From Neobacillus nitrireducens (GTDB lineage Bacteria; Bacillota; Bacilli; Bacillales; Cytobacillaceae): a stretch of DNA of 64,000 nucleotides. Positions within the stretch are counted from its first letter, which is position 1; every line of letters starts with the position of its first letter. Under the pieces are notes generated by a model. It saw nothing but the letters and a program-made list of their open reading frames with translations, made no database searches and was not told the origin of the DNA. The position numbers were made by a program, and so were the translations under genes. Location of the stretch: assembly GCF_030915405.1 (NCBI RefSeq), contig NZ_CP133262.1, forward strand, positions 2,294,001 to 2,358,000, in the 5' to 3' direction. Positions 1-9,150 of the stretch are shown here, in pieces.

Positions 1-5
1 TGGAG

Positions 6-33
6 AAAGGAGCTTGGAATTCCAAGCTCCTTT
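6..33 (-). terminator. Intrinsic terminator after the aromatic hydroxylase gene
   Basis: A perfect palindrome (GGAGCTTGGAATTCCAAGCTCC core) flanked by A and T runs lies just past the stop of the minus-strand hydroxylase gene. The T run is better on the plus strand, so it may also serve a plus-strand gene to the left of the window. Confidence 0.7.
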
Positions 34-37
34 TCCT

Positions 38-1780
38 TTAACTATTATTTAGTAAGATGAATCCGCGTTGAATCACTTGATTGACTGATTTTCCCCAGTT
101 TTTATTTCCTAAGTTCTCAGTAATACTTTTTACATTAGGGTGGCTGTTATTTCTCAACTTATAGAGTTCTAGTATTTCTAATCTCAGCAACCACTCATCT
201 GGATAGTTCTTATCGAGGGTCGCAATCACCTGATCCATTCTAGACCAACTCTGTTCATTCCACACCGAATCCTCACGTAAACTGCGGATTTCTACATAAA
301 GGCTTTCTAATTCATTCAGTTGCTCATCTACTGAATCCTCGATACTGTCTATTTCATTTGTTGGCCATTCAAAATAAGCATCCGGATCTGCCGCGCCTGC
401 AAATACAGAGGTTATGCCTGCGCCTACTGCCATATCATACGTCCCCCACGATGGCTCAAAAAGGACCTGATTCTTATATGTTACTTGGCAATCCTGAAAA
501 GAGATTAAGATGGGCTTACCAGCTGATAACAAAATGGTCTTCACGACACCCGTTACATTGATACCACTTTCAAATTTCAACATACCTTCGCTGCCTTCAA
601 TTATGCCTAAAGCCTTTAATTGAACAGACGAGCAATTTTCTAATACTATTTTCCCATCAAGGCTCCCGATAGGTGTCCCAAAGCCTTTATGATGGGTATC
701 CCTACCATGATCGACTAATTGCTTTTGTTCGAAAGATAATGCGGTCGGCCCTTTTGTTCTGATATAAATTGCTTCTCCCCTCTCATCCTTTACAATGGTT
801 GCCAGTGTCCCCGTCACTTGCAATCCAGACGAGAATACAAACGTTGCAAGATTATCAGATTGCAAGGCTTTTTCCAGACTTTCGGTGCCGCCTTTCATAA
901 ATGCCATGGTCGAAGCAAATTGATTAATAGCGGAAGCCAATTCACCAAAATCTTTACAAACAAATAATTGCGGCTGCGGCTTGGTGACATCATATGGAGT
1001 TTGAATACATTCTTCAACTGAAAATGGAATCTTCTTTACATCATCAGCTAAACAGCTTTGGCTCTCCCCAACGGATGAGAGTAAGCCCGCTCCATAAATT
1101 TTCGGATGATTCAAATCTCCAACTAATCCATATTCTACCGTCCACCAGAAAAGTCTTGAAACCATATCAGCCTCGGATAACCCTTTCACCTTTTTTCTAG
1201 CTTCTGCTACCAGGTTCTCTGCCTCTTTAACCTGCTCTGTAGTTGACTTAGGATCCTCAGCTACAATGGTTAAATGGCGTACCGCCATAAACACCTCTAA
1301 CTTCTCTTTACTGGAAAGTGCCTTTGCTCCCATCTCACCGATTTTCTGAACAAATTCCCGATAAGATTTATCTAATAAAATCGGAGCATGACCAGCTGCC
1401 TCATGAATCATATCCGGTGCAGGGGTATAGGCAATGTTTTGGATGTTTCTTATTTCTGTGGCAATCGGTAAAATCCCATTAGCCAAAAATCCATAAAATA
1501 CGGACCCGGGAATTAACCCATCAATCGTAACGGCACCCCAGCCGATTTTGGCCAGACTTTTATTCATATCATCTACCTTTGGAATCGATTCTGTTTTAAT
1601 ACCTGAATCCCGCAGACCGTTTACGTAAGCAGGATGGGCAACATCTTTTAAAAAGTAATGATTTTGCTTCATAACGAATCTCCACACCGCGTGATCAATG
1701 GGCGTATAGCGATGGTAGTACTGTTTTGAAATATAGGGCTGTAAGTGCGCCTTGCTTCTTTTTGCTCCTTTTCCAGTCAT
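38..1780 (-). CDS. Pterin-dependent aromatic amino acid hydroxylase (phenylalanine 4-monooxygenase type)
   Basis: Predicted non-haem iron monooxygenase that hydroxylates an aromatic amino acid, most likely phenylalanine to tyrosine, with a tetrahydropterin cofactor. The N-terminal half carries the family's iron site: HEAAGH (two His ligands) and, further on, the Glu of TVEYGLV. The protein is about 580 residues, roughly twice the usual 260-300 residues of bacterial PheH. The C-terminal half is a long extension with no domain I recognise, as in other Bacillus homologues. I start at the ATG at 1780, which has AAGGAGA about 10 bases upstream, rather than the in-frame ATG at 1789 that lies almost on top of that site. 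It is monocistronic, between a terminator and a sigma factor gene. The family call is firm; the exact substrate is inferred. Confidence 0.88.
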   Translation of the reverse strand: MTGKGAKRSKAHLQPYISKQYYHRYTPIDHAVWRFVMKQNHYFLKDVAHPAYVNGLRDSGIKTESIPKVDDMNKSLAKIGWGAVTIDGLIPGSVFYGFLANGILPIATEIRNIQNIAYTPAPDMIHEAAGHAPILLDKSYREFVQKIGEMGAKALSSKEKLEVFMAVRHLTIVAEDPKSTTEQVKEAENLVAEARKKVKGLSEADMVSRLFWWTVEYGLVGDLNHPKIYGAGLLSSVGESQSCLADDVKKIPFSVEECIQTPYDVTKPQPQLFVCKDFGELASAINQFASTMAFMKGGTESLEKALQSDNLATFVFSSGLQVTGTLATIVKDERGEAIYIRTKGPTALSFEQKQLVDHGRDTHHKGFGTPIGSLDGKIVLENCSSVQLKALGIIEGSEGMLKFESGINVTGVVKTILLSAGKPILISFQDCQVTYKNQVLFEPSWGTYDMAVGAGITSVFAGAADPDAYFEWPTNEIDSIEDSVDEQLNELESLYVEIRSLREDSVWNEQSWSRMDQVIATLDKNYPDEWLLRLEILELYKLRNNSHPNVKSITENLGNKNWGKSVNQVIQRGFILLNNS

Positions 1781-1821
1781 GGTGAACATTCTCCTTCACA
1801 AAGAATATTTTACTGGTATTA

Positions 1822-2340
1822 TCATGCGAGTGAGTGCATTTTTGGTCGGAGTCTTTCCTTTGCCCTTCTCATCCTTGTTTTGATCGTAGACATGGGCAGG
1901 TTACTTTTCTTCGCAATTTCGATGAGAGAATAATCTTGATAGTAATATAGATAAATAGGATTCTTATAGATATCTGGTAATAGGTTAATCTTTTCAGCCA
2001 TTTGTTGTGCAGAAAATTTATGTAAGACTTCCTCTTCCGGGATTACAGTTGGTTCGAATGAGGCTGAATAGGAATAAACCTCTTCCCTCCAAAATTGCTT
2101 TGACTTATTTTCTTTCCGCCAATAATCACGACATTTATTGATGGCAATCGTAAAAAACCATCCTCTATATTTGGATTGCTCCTTTATTGAAGGATATGCT
2201 AAATAAGCAGCGAGTAATACCTCCTGATAGATATCCTCAGCAAGTTCTTTATGCTTCACCAAAGATAAAATATATTTATAAATAGCCCTTCCATGTTCGA
2301 TGACAACTTCTTCAAATGATGGGGAGCATCCACTTTGCAT
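1822..2340 (-). CDS. RNA polymerase sigma factor, sigma-70/ECF-like
   Basis: About 172 residues with the two-domain ECF layout. Region 2 runs around residues 15-90 (ELAEDIYQEVLLAAY, then KYRGWFFTIAINKCRDYWRK). Region 4 is at the C-terminus (LPDIYKNPIYLYYYQDYSLIEIAKKSNLPMSTIKTRMRRAKERLR), a typical helix-turn-helix for the -35 element. The start at 2340 is chosen because GGAAGG lies 9 bases upstream; a longer form from 2379 has no such site. No anti-sigma gene is adjacent: upstream is a flippase gene and downstream the aromatic hydroxylase, both on the same strand. The regulon cannot be told from the sequence. Confidence 0.85.
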   Translation of the reverse strand: MQSGCSPSFEEVVIEHGRAIYKYILSLVKHKELAEDIYQEVLLAAYLAYPSIKEQSKYRGWFFTIAINKCRDYWRKENKSKQFWREEVYSYSASFEPTVIPEEEVLHKFSAQQMAEKINLLPDIYKNPIYLYYYQDYSLIEIAKKSNLPMSTIKTRMRRAKERLRPKMHSLA

Positions 2341-2435
2341 AGTTACAATCCTTCCTTTTTTCGAAATATAATTCCTCATACTAATAGACGGAATGGATGG
2401 AAAAAACCCCTACACTTCTGAAGTTTTTTTACAAA

Positions 2436-3785
2436 TTATCGCTCAGTGGAGTTTTGAATGATCCCCTTCATAAAAAAACTGACCCCGATTTTCCTACAAA
2501 TCGTTAAGTAATGCATAAGCGCTAACAATACAGCTCCAGTATTCATCCCAATAATCACGCCATTCATTCGCCATTCAGGCATCGCGGCAAGCAAGAGGAT
2601 GAGTGCAAAAGAGATGATAGTCGACCAAATGATATGAAAAAATGTCTCTTTTAGTAGATTAAGTCCAAACAAAAAGGCCTGCATCGGCATGATAAAGAAG
2701 TGAAATAAGAAAAATGGCCAGAGTAATTGTAAATACAGAGCTGGTGTTTCTGATTTAAAAAATAGCGAAGTTAATTCCGGTGCAAAGAAGTAAAAAATGG
2801 CCACGGCTGCGACACCATATACAAAGGTGAGCTTCATCACCTGTTGAAGCATTTTTTGGAGCCGATGATAATCGCCCTGTGAGTAGGTCTTGGATACAGC
2901 AGGAATGAGAACGACCATAAGCGAATGAGCAATAAATGCCGGGAAAAAGCCAATGGACATGGCAACTCCCATCAGTAGCCCAAATTGCTCGGTCGCAACG
3001 ACTTCACTCATGCCGGAACGAATTAACGCTGCCTTAATTATAAAGGGCTGAATCGCACCACTGAATGCTGAAAACAGACGAAGACCCGTTGTTGGAATCG
3101 ATACTGCCATTAAATTCTTCTGAACTACCTTTTGTTTCAAATTAGAAAATGGCTGCCGTTTCAATTGCTGAAACTGGATTATGAACATGTAGAATAAATA
3201 GAGGAACACAACAATCTCGCTTCCAATAAATGTCCCAATGGCGATTAACAATGACTCGGATGTATCAAAGGCAAACAAACGAAAGAGGAGAAATAATCCA
3301 GCGAGTTGAATGGTTTTCCTTAAAAAATTAGAAACGGCGATTTTCCCCATTTGTTGCTTGCCCATAAAATATCCCCTTGCGACGGACGTGAAGGAAATGA
3401 TTGGGATTAAGATTAAAACAAGCCATCTAACGTAGGGATGGTATTTATCAAACACAGGAATAAACGGAATGATCACTGTAGCTGCTAAAAAAAGTACAGC
3501 TGAGAACACAATCGTAATCGAAATGGCATGATGAAGGATATTTCGGTGATAACGGTCTTCCCTTTCTGCAATAAATTTTGAAATCGATACGGGCAACTCA
3601 AAGCTGGCTAGTAGAACAATAAAAAATATCGATGGCAAAATAGACATATACAGTCCCAGACCGTGTGGTCCTAACTCTCTAGCAAGAATCATATTTACAA
3701 GAACTTCAATCCCTTCCCCCAAAAAAGCTGCAGCAGCTAAAAAGAATATTCCCTTATAATAAATTCCCAATTTTTTCTCCTCCAT
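2436..3785 (-). CDS. Oligosaccharide flippase family membrane protein (MOP/SpoVB-like)
   Basis: A 449-residue polytopic membrane protein with about 12 hydrophobic segments. The N-terminal pattern GIEVLVNMILARELGPHGLGLYMSILPSIFF is typical of MOP exporters related to SpoVB, YtgP and MurJ, which flip lipid-linked sugars such as cell-wall or spore-cortex precursors. It is shorter than SpoVB or YtgP (above 500 residues), so it could handle a teichoic-acid or other polysaccharide intermediate instead. It stands alone upstream of the sigma factor gene, which follows on the same strand after about 95 bases. The flippase fold is clear; the substrate is unknown. Confidence 0.8.
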   Translation of the reverse strand: MEEKKLGIYYKGIFFLAAAAFLGEGIEVLVNMILARELGPHGLGLYMSILPSIFFIVLLASFELPVSISKFIAEREDRYHRNILHHAISITIVFSAVLFLAATVIIPFIPVFDKYHPYVRWLVLILIPIISFTSVARGYFMGKQQMGKIAVSNFLRKTIQLAGLFLLFRLFAFDTSESLLIAIGTFIGSEIVVFLYLFYMFIIQFQQLKRQPFSNLKQKVVQKNLMAVSIPTTGLRLFSAFSGAIQPFIIKAALIRSGMSEVVATEQFGLLMGVAMSIGFFPAFIAHSLMVVLIPAVSKTYSQGDYHRLQKMLQQVMKLTFVYGVAAVAIFYFFAPELTSLFFKSETPALYLQLLWPFFLFHFFIMPMQAFLFGLNLLKETFFHIIWSTIISFALILLLAAMPEWRMNGVIIGMNTGAVLLALMHYLTICRKIGVSFFMKGIIQNSTER

Positions 3786-3856
3786 ACTAATCTCACTTTT
3801 ATAAACTTATGAGACAAGTTCCTTGATTAGTAGGAGAATTTTTTTTGATGCGCGAA

Positions 3857-3879
3857 AAAAAGGGCTCGAAGCCCTTTTT
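3857..3879 (-). terminator. Terminator of the lia operon
   Basis: Stem AAAAAGGGCT / AGCCCTTTTT with a 3-base loop, just downstream of the liaR stop codon. Confidence 0.85.
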
Positions 3880-3889
3880 ATACCTGGGT

Positions 3890-4522
3890 TTATTTTATTA
3901 ATGAATGCTTAAATGCATAGATGACTGCTTGGGTTCGATCTTGTACGTTGAGCTTGCTCAAAATATTGCTTACATGGGTTTTGACCGTTTTAAGGGCTAT
4001 AAATAGATCGTCGGCAATGTCCTGATTCGTTTTTCCTTCTGCCATCAAAAGTAATATTTCAATTTCACGTGTTGTAAGGTCTTCATGTGGCAGATGCGTA
4101 TTCTTTTGGCGCATTTTCACCATCATTTTTCCGGTTACTTCCGGCTCTAGGACCGATTGCCCATGGTATGTAGCACGAACAGCATTGGCAATTTCACCCG
4201 CTTTAGAGGTCTTCAACATGTAGCTGGTCGCCCCCGCTTCTAGTGCAGGGTAAACTTTTTCATCATCCAAAAAGCTTGTGACAATAATAATCTTCGCCTC
4301 AGGCCATTGTTCAATAATTTGCCGTGTCGCTTCAATCCCATCCATTTCCTTCATCACTAAATCCATGAGAATAATATCAGGACGAAGTTCGAGGGCAAGC
4401 TCTACACCTTTTTTTCCATCGTCTGCTTCCCCAACTACCTCAATGTCTGGCTGCGCTGATAAATAAGAAGAAACACCGATCCTCACCATTTCATGGTCAT
4501 CAACAAATACAACCCTAATCAT
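3890..4522 (-). CDS. liaR: LiaR-type response regulator (NarL/FixJ family)
   Basis: Response regulator of the LiaFSR envelope-stress system. An N-terminal receiver domain has the acidic pair in FVDDHEMVR, phospho-acceptor Asp in IILMDLVM and a conserved Lys in YMLKTS. A C-terminal LuxR-type helix-turn-helix follows ([43 protein letters not shown]). The start at 4522 overlaps the liaS stop by 8 bases and has GGAG within the liaS 3' end; a slightly longer form from 4537 is possible. Last gene of liaI-liaH-liaF-liaS-liaR. In B. subtilis this regulator activates its own operon on cell-wall antibiotic stress. Confidence 0.93.
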   Translation of the reverse strand: MIRVVFVDDHEMVRIGVSSYLSAQPDIEVVGEADDGKKGVELALELRPDIILMDLVMKEMDGIEATRQIIEQWPEAKIIIVTSFLDDEKVYPALEAGATSYMLKTSKAGEIANAVRATYHGQSVLEPEVTGKMMVKMRQKNTHLPHEDLTTREIEILLLMAEGKTNQDIADDLFIALKTVKTHVSNILSKLNVQDRTQAVIYAFKHSLIK

Positions 4523-5570
4523 TGGCACCATCTCCATTAATCATCACCGGAACCTTCACTTCTAGCCTTGTTCCTTGATTTTTTACACTTACCACTTTTA
4601 ACGTCCCGCCTACTTCAACTGCTCGCTCATGCATATTTTGCATTCCATAGGAGCCTGCTTTCATTTCATTTACATCAAAACCAATTCCGTCATCCACAAT
4701 TCTCAGGATGACAAGGTCATCCCGTTTGACCATTAGCACCTTGAGCTTGTTTGCCTTCGCATGCCTTAACGTGTTAGAGATAGACTCTTGCAGGATACGG
4801 AAAAGATGATCTTCCACACCTTTATCTAACGGAAATGCCTCGGTTTTCCATTTAATATCCATCTCAACCTTTTGAGATAATTCGATTAATAACTCTTCAA
4901 TTCCTTCTTGCAGTGTTTTATTTTTTAAAGCAACAGGCCGTAAATGTAAAAGAAGAGCGCGCATCTCTAACTGTGATTGGTGGATCATCTCTTCAACTAA
5001 TTTCAATTGCTTTGCTTCACGATCATTTTCTAATTCAGACTGTTGCTTTGTTTCATTGATTGCTGACATCATCATTGAAGCAGCAAATAATTGTTGACTG
5101 ACAGAATCATGCAGTTCACGGGCGAGTCGGTTCCGCTCCTGTTCAATTATTTCTTGAATTCTTCCTTCCAGGTCTTCCACTTTTTCAGTAGCTAACCGTT
5201 GTGAAAGTTTGGCTTGCTCAGACATTTGTTTGCCGATTTTATCAATTCGATTGGCAATCAGTTGCATTTCCGAGATCACAGGTTTCTCCTTGACTTCCAA
5301 CTGTTTTCCTTCCTCTAATAAATGCAAGGAATGTTCAACCGCTAGAAACTGACTTCTCCAATACATCCCCGAGACTGCACCTAAAAGAATTCCAACAGCA
5401 ATACTAAAGGCAGGGATAAAGATCACAAAAGGTATATTCATGAAATGTTTACTCCACAATTCCGCCCAACTGTTTAGTGGGAAAACATAGATAAAAATGG
5501 CACCGACTATGAGGGCAATGAGGAAGGAAAAGCTGACACTCCAGAAAATTTGCCGCTGGGTTGTGCTCAT
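4515..5570 (-). CDS. liaS: LiaS-type sensor histidine kinase
   Basis: A 351-residue intramembrane-sensing kinase. Two N-terminal transmembrane helices are separated by a very short outside loop, then come a HAMP-like linker, a coiled coil and the HisKA_3 dimerisation box ([22 protein letters not shown]), followed by a HATPase domain with DDGIGFD and [12 protein letters not shown]. The LiaS family senses cell-envelope damage under negative control of LiaF and phosphorylates LiaR. The start overlaps the liaF stop by 4 bases (ATGA), and the stop overlaps the liaR start, so translation is probably coupled. Confidence 0.93.
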   Translation of the reverse strand: MSTTQRQIFWSVSFSFLIALIVGAIFIYVFPLNSWAELWSKHFMNIPFVIFIPAFSIAVGILLGAVSGMYWRSQFLAVEHSLHLLEEGKQLEVKEKPVISEMQLIANRIDKIGKQMSEQAKLSQRLATEKVEDLEGRIQEIIEQERNRLARELHDSVSQQLFAASMMMSAINETKQQSELENDREAKQLKLVEEMIHQSQLEMRALLLHLRPVALKNKTLQEGIEELLIELSQKVEMDIKWKTEAFPLDKGVEDHLFRILQESISNTLRHAKANKLKVLMVKRDDLVILRIVDDGIGFDVNEMKAGSYGMQNMHERAVEVGGTLKVVSVKNQGTRLEVKVPVMINGDGAND

Positions 5571-6301
5571 ATCCGGCTCACCTCTAAATTTCCAACAACG
5601 AGCGAGGTGAAAATTTTCACTTGGTGCTCTGCTGTATCATAACCAGGTGTTTTTAGGTGTAACACCCGATTGAATAGTTTAGAGTCATGCTCCTCGAAAA
5701 CCGTTGATGAACCTACGATGCAAGAATGCCGGATACTTATATCAATATCATAAGGAACAAGGATTTGTATATTCCCGATGAGATTACGAATAAAGATGAC
5801 TGTTTCACCTTTTGGCAGCATCGTAAAGCTCAAATCAATAATCGTATCACCAATACCTGCCTGGATATTAATATCATTCCATTCATAAGGACCCGGCGGG
5901 GTTTTTTGTTGACCAAGGACGATATTTTCAAACAACGGCTCCGTTCTAATCATTGTTTCTTCATGGAAAGTTGGTTCCGTTGGAGTGAACTCAGGCGTGA
6001 GCTTCTTAGGACGCTTTTTGGCATATAAAAACTGAATAAAAAAGTGCAGTAAAATCGCAATCAACAAAAATTTAAAGGTCATCATATTTACGATACTAAG
6101 GACAAAGAAGATAATCCCGCCGATAAAGAGGATCTTCCCCGTCTTTTTCCCGGCTCGCTTCCGTCCGAGATATATCATGCCGCCAGAGATAAAAAGAGAG
6201 AAAATAAGCCCACTATTGAAAAATAAGATTTCCATGACAAGGATAATCGCACCGAGAATGAACATCCAGCCAACATAATCATTTTTAGTATTTTTAAACA
6301 T
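5567..6301 (-). CDS. liaF: LiaF-type membrane inhibitor of the stress kinase
   Basis: About 244 residues: four hydrophobic N-terminal helices, then a soluble C-terminal domain rich in beta strands (NIVLGQQKTPPGPYEWNDINIQAGIGDTIIDLSFTMLPKGE), the signature of the cell-wall-active antibiotics response family. In B. subtilis LiaF keeps LiaS silent without stress. The start at 6301 is preferred because AGGGAGGG lies 6 bases upstream; an in-frame TTG two codons earlier is less likely. It lies between liaH and liaS, and a hairpin precedes it, which would reduce expression of the regulatory part of the operon. Confidence 0.92.
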   Translation of the reverse strand: MFKNTKNDYVGWMFILGAIILVMEILFFNSGLIFSLFISGGMIYLGRKRAGKKTGKILFIGGIIFFVLSIVNMMTFKFLLIAILLHFFIQFLYAKKRPKKLTPEFTPTEPTFHEETMIRTEPLFENIVLGQQKTPPGPYEWNDINIQAGIGDTIIDLSFTMLPKGETVIFIRNLIGNIQILVPYDIDISIRHSCIVGSSTVFEEHDSKLFNRVLHLKTPGYDTAEHQVKIFTSLVVGNLEVSRI

Positions 6302-6366
6302 GGCCAACCCTCCCTTTTTATTTTCTGGCTTTCTTATATCTTTTCACGTTTTTTTAGTTTATGGTC

Positions 6367-6393
6367 AAAAGGCGTAGAAACCTACGCCTTTTT
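6367..6393 (-). terminator. Terminator or attenuator between liaH and liaF
   Basis: Stem AAAAGGCGTAG / CTACGCCTTTTT with a 4-base loop. It lies inside the operon, after liaH. It fits partial termination, giving much more LiaIH than LiaFSR, as known for the B. subtilis operon. Confidence 0.8.
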
Positions 6394-6411
6394 AGAATAC
6401 CATAATAGTCA

Positions 6412-7056
6412 TTAAATGGACTTGCTTTCTTCCAATTTCATTTCTTTTTCTAGCTGTGCAACACGAGCATCAATCGTATTTCGGTAGTATGAGCTATTCA
6501 CTTGATGCTCTAAACGGTCAAGATAGTTTTCAATGTCCTTAAACTTTGAGTAGGATTTATCCGAATAGTTATTAGCATCAAGAACCTGATTAATTTGGTG
6601 GTTCGCACGAGTGACATTTTCACGACCCATTAGTTCCATCCTTCTTAGGTGCATATCTTTTAGCTTGTGCTTCATTTCTTCATATTTTCTTTCTAAGTCT
6701 ACTAGCTGACCCTTAACTTGTTCAAGCGATGAACTTAAGCGGTTGGCACGGTCTGCATATTGCTGATATTCTGTTTGAGCAAACTGATTAAGCTCTGATT
6801 CACCTGCTTTCGAAGCAACTTCAGCTTGGTACTTTCTCTTTTCTGCTAACTGGCCAGCTTGGTGATATTCTCTTGTAAATTCATCTTTAAGTGTGTACTG
6901 GCGTTCCAATAGCTTTCTAACTTTCTCTGTCTCTTGCTCACATTGACGCAGGTATTGGTTTAATAAAGCAATCGGATTTTGTTTATCCTTTTGATCAAGC
7001 GCCTCATGTAAATCTGCTGTAATCGTATTTTTAATTCGTGTAAATAAGTTTGTCAT
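6412..7056 (-). CDS. liaH: LiaH-type phage shock protein A (PspA/IM30 family)
   Basis: A 214-residue, almost wholly alpha-helical coiled-coil protein (IKNTITADLHEALDQ at the start, then long charged heptads to about residue 190), the mark of PspA/IM30/LiaH. These proteins assemble into large rings or rods and support a damaged membrane. The gene follows the small membrane protein gene liaI at 21 bases, which fits a LiaI-LiaH pair anchoring the oligomer to the membrane. It is a stress effector, not a regulator. Confidence 0.92.
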   Translation of the reverse strand: MTNLFTRIKNTITADLHEALDQKDKQNPIALLNQYLRQCEQETEKVRKLLERQYTLKDEFTREYHQAGQLAEKRKYQAEVASKAGESELNQFAQTEYQQYADRANRLSSSLEQVKGQLVDLERKYEEMKHKLKDMHLRRMELMGRENVTRANHQINQVLDANNYSDKSYSKFKDIENYLDRLEHQVNSSYYRNTIDARVAQLEKEMKLEESKSI

Positions 7057-7077
7057 GATTATTCGCTCCTTTTAAGT

Positions 7078-7425
7078 TTAATAATTTTTTAATTCATTCC
7101 ACTGTTTTTCAAAGTTAACAAATGGGTCAGATTCTTCCTTGACGGCCACGTACTTTTTCTCGTTCCATTTTTTATAAACGAGGTATAAAACATACGCAGC
7201 AGCTACTCCAATGATGGCCGGAACGTTATGAATAGAAGCAATCAGGACAATAACTCCGATAATCCCCAGCCCAATTTTTTTACCCATAGATTCAGCTTTT
7301 AAAAACATTTTGAGTATGAAATAGAGGAGCACCAGACTTACAAGTAATCCCACCATTGGACCAATAGTTGAAAGCAAGATCATCGCTGCAATTCCGCCTG
7401 CTAACAGTAAACCAAATTTTTTCAT
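7078..7425 (-). CDS. liaI: LiaI-like small membrane protein (lmo0954/YvlD-type)
   Basis: A 115-residue protein with three to four hydrophobic helices and a charged C-terminal tail (EKKYVAVKEESDPFVNFEKQWNELKNY). It is first in the lia operon. In B. subtilis LiaI is the membrane anchor of LiaH; this version resembles the longer lmo0954 family found in that position in other Firmicutes. The AAAGGAG site 9 bases upstream supports the start. The role is inferred from position and topology. Confidence 0.8.
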   Translation of the reverse strand: MKKFGLLLAGGIAAMILLSTIGPMVGLLVSLVLLYFILKMFLKAESMGKKIGLGIIGVIVLIASIHNVPAIIGVAAAYVLYLVYKKWNEKKYVAVKEESDPFVNFEKQWNELKNY

Positions 7426-7511
7426 TTTGTTTTTCTCCTTTCTTTATCTTGATTTCATCTTACCTTTTTTTTTGTTCTTCATAATTGCGCTTAAGCTTGA
7501 TTTTTATATCG

Positions 7512-7521
7512 GTCCTAAGAC
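7512..7521 (-). promoter_or_regulatory. Candidate LiaR operator upstream of liaI
   Basis: An inverted repeat GTCCTAAGAC (GTC-N4-GAC) lies about 87 bases upstream of the liaI start. LiaR/VraR-type sites are short inverted repeats of this kind and the regulator is encoded in the same operon. The assignment is an inference from position and shape. Confidence 0.45.
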
Positions 7522-7594
7522 GTAGAAAAGGTCAGCCCCTAAGCATGATGCTTAAGAAACTGACCAAAACTAACAACCGCAGGCCCCTGCATAA

Positions 7595-8890
7595 ATGTAT
7601 GGGGAAAGGTTGAAAAGGATTAAGGCGATTCAAAACACTGAATTATATAAGGAAACCGTCCGATTATCTAAAACTTCGGAAATAGACATAGAAAAGCGTA
7701 GAGCTAACTTTAAACATCTTAATGCGACATTTAGTTTTACAGATTATTCTATTCAATCCTTTGGGACAAAAACGAAGAATGCATCGAAGTTTATTGCGGG
7801 ACATTTAGGGACGCACATCTGTCAAAAACTCGCAACAAGAGCCTTTAAGGCGGTGCAAAAATTTGCTTTTAAAAAGGCGAAAAAGGTAAGGTTTAAACGA
7901 AAAGGGGAGTTTGTTTCCTTAGAAGGAAAAAACAATAAAACATTTCTAACTTACTCCAATGGTTATGTTTATATCGGGAAAACTCTATCGTTAAAATGCC
8001 TAATTGATCCCAAGGATCAATGGATGCAGCATGCCTTAAAGCATAGAATAAAATACTGTCGAATCATAAAAAAAGAAGTGAAGGGAAAAAATCGGTTTTA
8101 TGTTCAATTAATACTTGAAGGACACCCCCATCGTAAATATGAATTAGGAAAAGAAGAGATTGGGCTGGATATCGGTCCTTCCACGATTGCAATCGTAGGG
8201 GAATCTCACGCCATATTAAAAGAATTTTGTGAAGAAGTTGTATTATTCGATAAGGAAAAAAGAAAGATCAATCGTAAACTGGACCGGCAGCGACGAGCAA
8301 ACAACCCCAATCATTATCAAAGCAATGGCGTGATGAAAAAAGGTAAAAAGAGGTGGGTTAACTCCAAAAGATACATAAACACACGTTCAGAGCACAGAGA
8401 ATTGGAACGTAAGATTAAAGAAGTTAGAAAACAGCTCCATGGTCGAGATACCAATCAAATACTTCAACAAGCCTCTTCCATTCAAACAGAAAAACTCTCT
8501 TATAAAGCATTTCAGAAAATGTTTGGCAAAAGTATTGGTAGAAAAGCACCAAGTATGTTTTTGAACATGTTACAACGAAAAGTAGGATCGCAAGGTGGAC
8601 GGTTCCGAGAGTTTCCAACCTACTCCACTAAGTTATCCCAAACCTGTCATTGTGGTGCCATAAAGAAAAAGAAACTCAAGGACCGCTGGCATAGATGTGA
8701 ATGCGGGGTCGTGGCACAACGGGATTTATACAGTGCATTTTTAGCCAGATATGTAACCAAATCAAATCAAGTGCATCTTCAACAGGCTGAAAACGAGTGG
8801 TTTCAACTTTCCATTGTTTTAAATGAATGCATCTTAAATTTGAAAAACATGAAATCACATAGAAAATTCATCTCAACATTTGGTGTATAA
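7595..8890 (+). CDS. TnpB-type RNA-guided endonuclease (IS605 OrfB family)
   Basis: A 431-residue TnpB relative. The split RuvC active site looks intact: Asp in GLDIGPSTIAIV, Glu in IQTEKLSYKAFQ and Asp in QRDLYSAFLARY. A zinc-ribbon lies between the last two, TCHCG and RCECG. The N-terminus is unusual: the usual first beta strand (KxYKFRLYPN-like) is missing, and the start codon at 7595 lies inside the left-end hairpin without a ribosome site, preceded in frame by a stop at 7592. The gene is therefore either a short variant or 5' truncated. TnpB proteins use an RNA from the element's right end to cut DNA and keep the transposon at its site. Orientation is opposite to the flanking genes. Confidence 0.8.
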   Translation: MYGERLKRIKAIQNTELYKETVRLSKTSEIDIEKRRANFKHLNATFSFTDYSIQSFGTKTKNASKFIAGHLGTHICQKLATRAFKAVQKFAFKKAKKVRFKRKGEFVSLEGKNNKTFLTYSNGYVYIGKTLSLKCLIDPKDQWMQHALKHRIKYCRIIKKEVKGKNRFYVQLILEGHPHRKYELGKEEIGLDIGPSTIAIVGESHAILKEFCEEVVLFDKEKRKINRKLDRQRRANNPNHYQSNGVMKKGKKRWVNSKRYINTRSEHRELERKIKEVRKQLHGRDTNQILQQASSIQTEKLSYKAFQKMFGKSIGRKAPSMFLNMLQRKVGSQGGRFREFPTYSTKLSQTCHCGAIKKKKLKDRWHRCECGVVAQRDLYSAFLARYVTKSNQVHLQQAENEWFQLSIVLNECILNLKNMKSHRKFISTFGV

Positions 8891-9133
8891 ATCCCTTAGA
8901 GATTATTAGGTCAAATCTCTCGGTGCAGACATACCCCGAAACAGTCAATAAGTTGTGAGTGGCAAGGGAATCCAAGCCCATGTAAATAATCATGTTTCGA
9001 TTATGTGCATTCGAACGATTTCGGCTGTCGAAGCCTTTTAGACCAAAGTGAAGTCCATTTTATATATTCATTATAGATTTGGAAGAGCCAAGGTTGTTTA
9101 AGGGTGGAACCCCCTCCATTTATGGATGGGGGA
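8891..9133 (+). ncRNA. Candidate omega RNA (guide RNA) of the TnpB element
   Basis: About 240 noncoding bases run from the tnpB stop to the right-end hairpin. The stretch is rich in local inverted repeats, for example ATTCGAACGATTTCGGCTGTCGAA around 9009-9031 (shown here only to locate it) and the terminal CCCCC/GGGGG stem at 9110-9132. In TnpB systems the guide RNA comes from exactly this place and its guide begins just past the right end. No expression evidence is available. Confidence 0.4.
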
Positions 9134-9150
9134 GTGTCGGCCTGATGTGC

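Larger units (their letters stand above)
7530..9140 (+). mobile_element. IS605/IS1341-type element carrying only tnpB
   Basis: A TnpB gene flanked by structured ends. A stem formed by GGTCAG/CTGACC and TAAGCAT/ATGCTTA (7530-7565) and a CCCC/GGGG hairpin (7584-7604) lie on the left. A similar CCCCC/GGGGG hairpin (9110-9132) lies on the right. Both GC hairpins have a CAT..ATG core, as expected for the subterminal hairpins that IS200/IS605 transposases recognise. No tnpA (Y1 transposase) is present, so the element would depend on a TnpA elsewhere. Exact ends are not resolved. Confidence 0.55.

Noticed and set aside
2404..2428. Small ACTTCTGAAGT hairpin with T run between the sigma factor and flippase genes
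   Set aside because: The T run is on the plus strand, where no gene ends; the stem is short.
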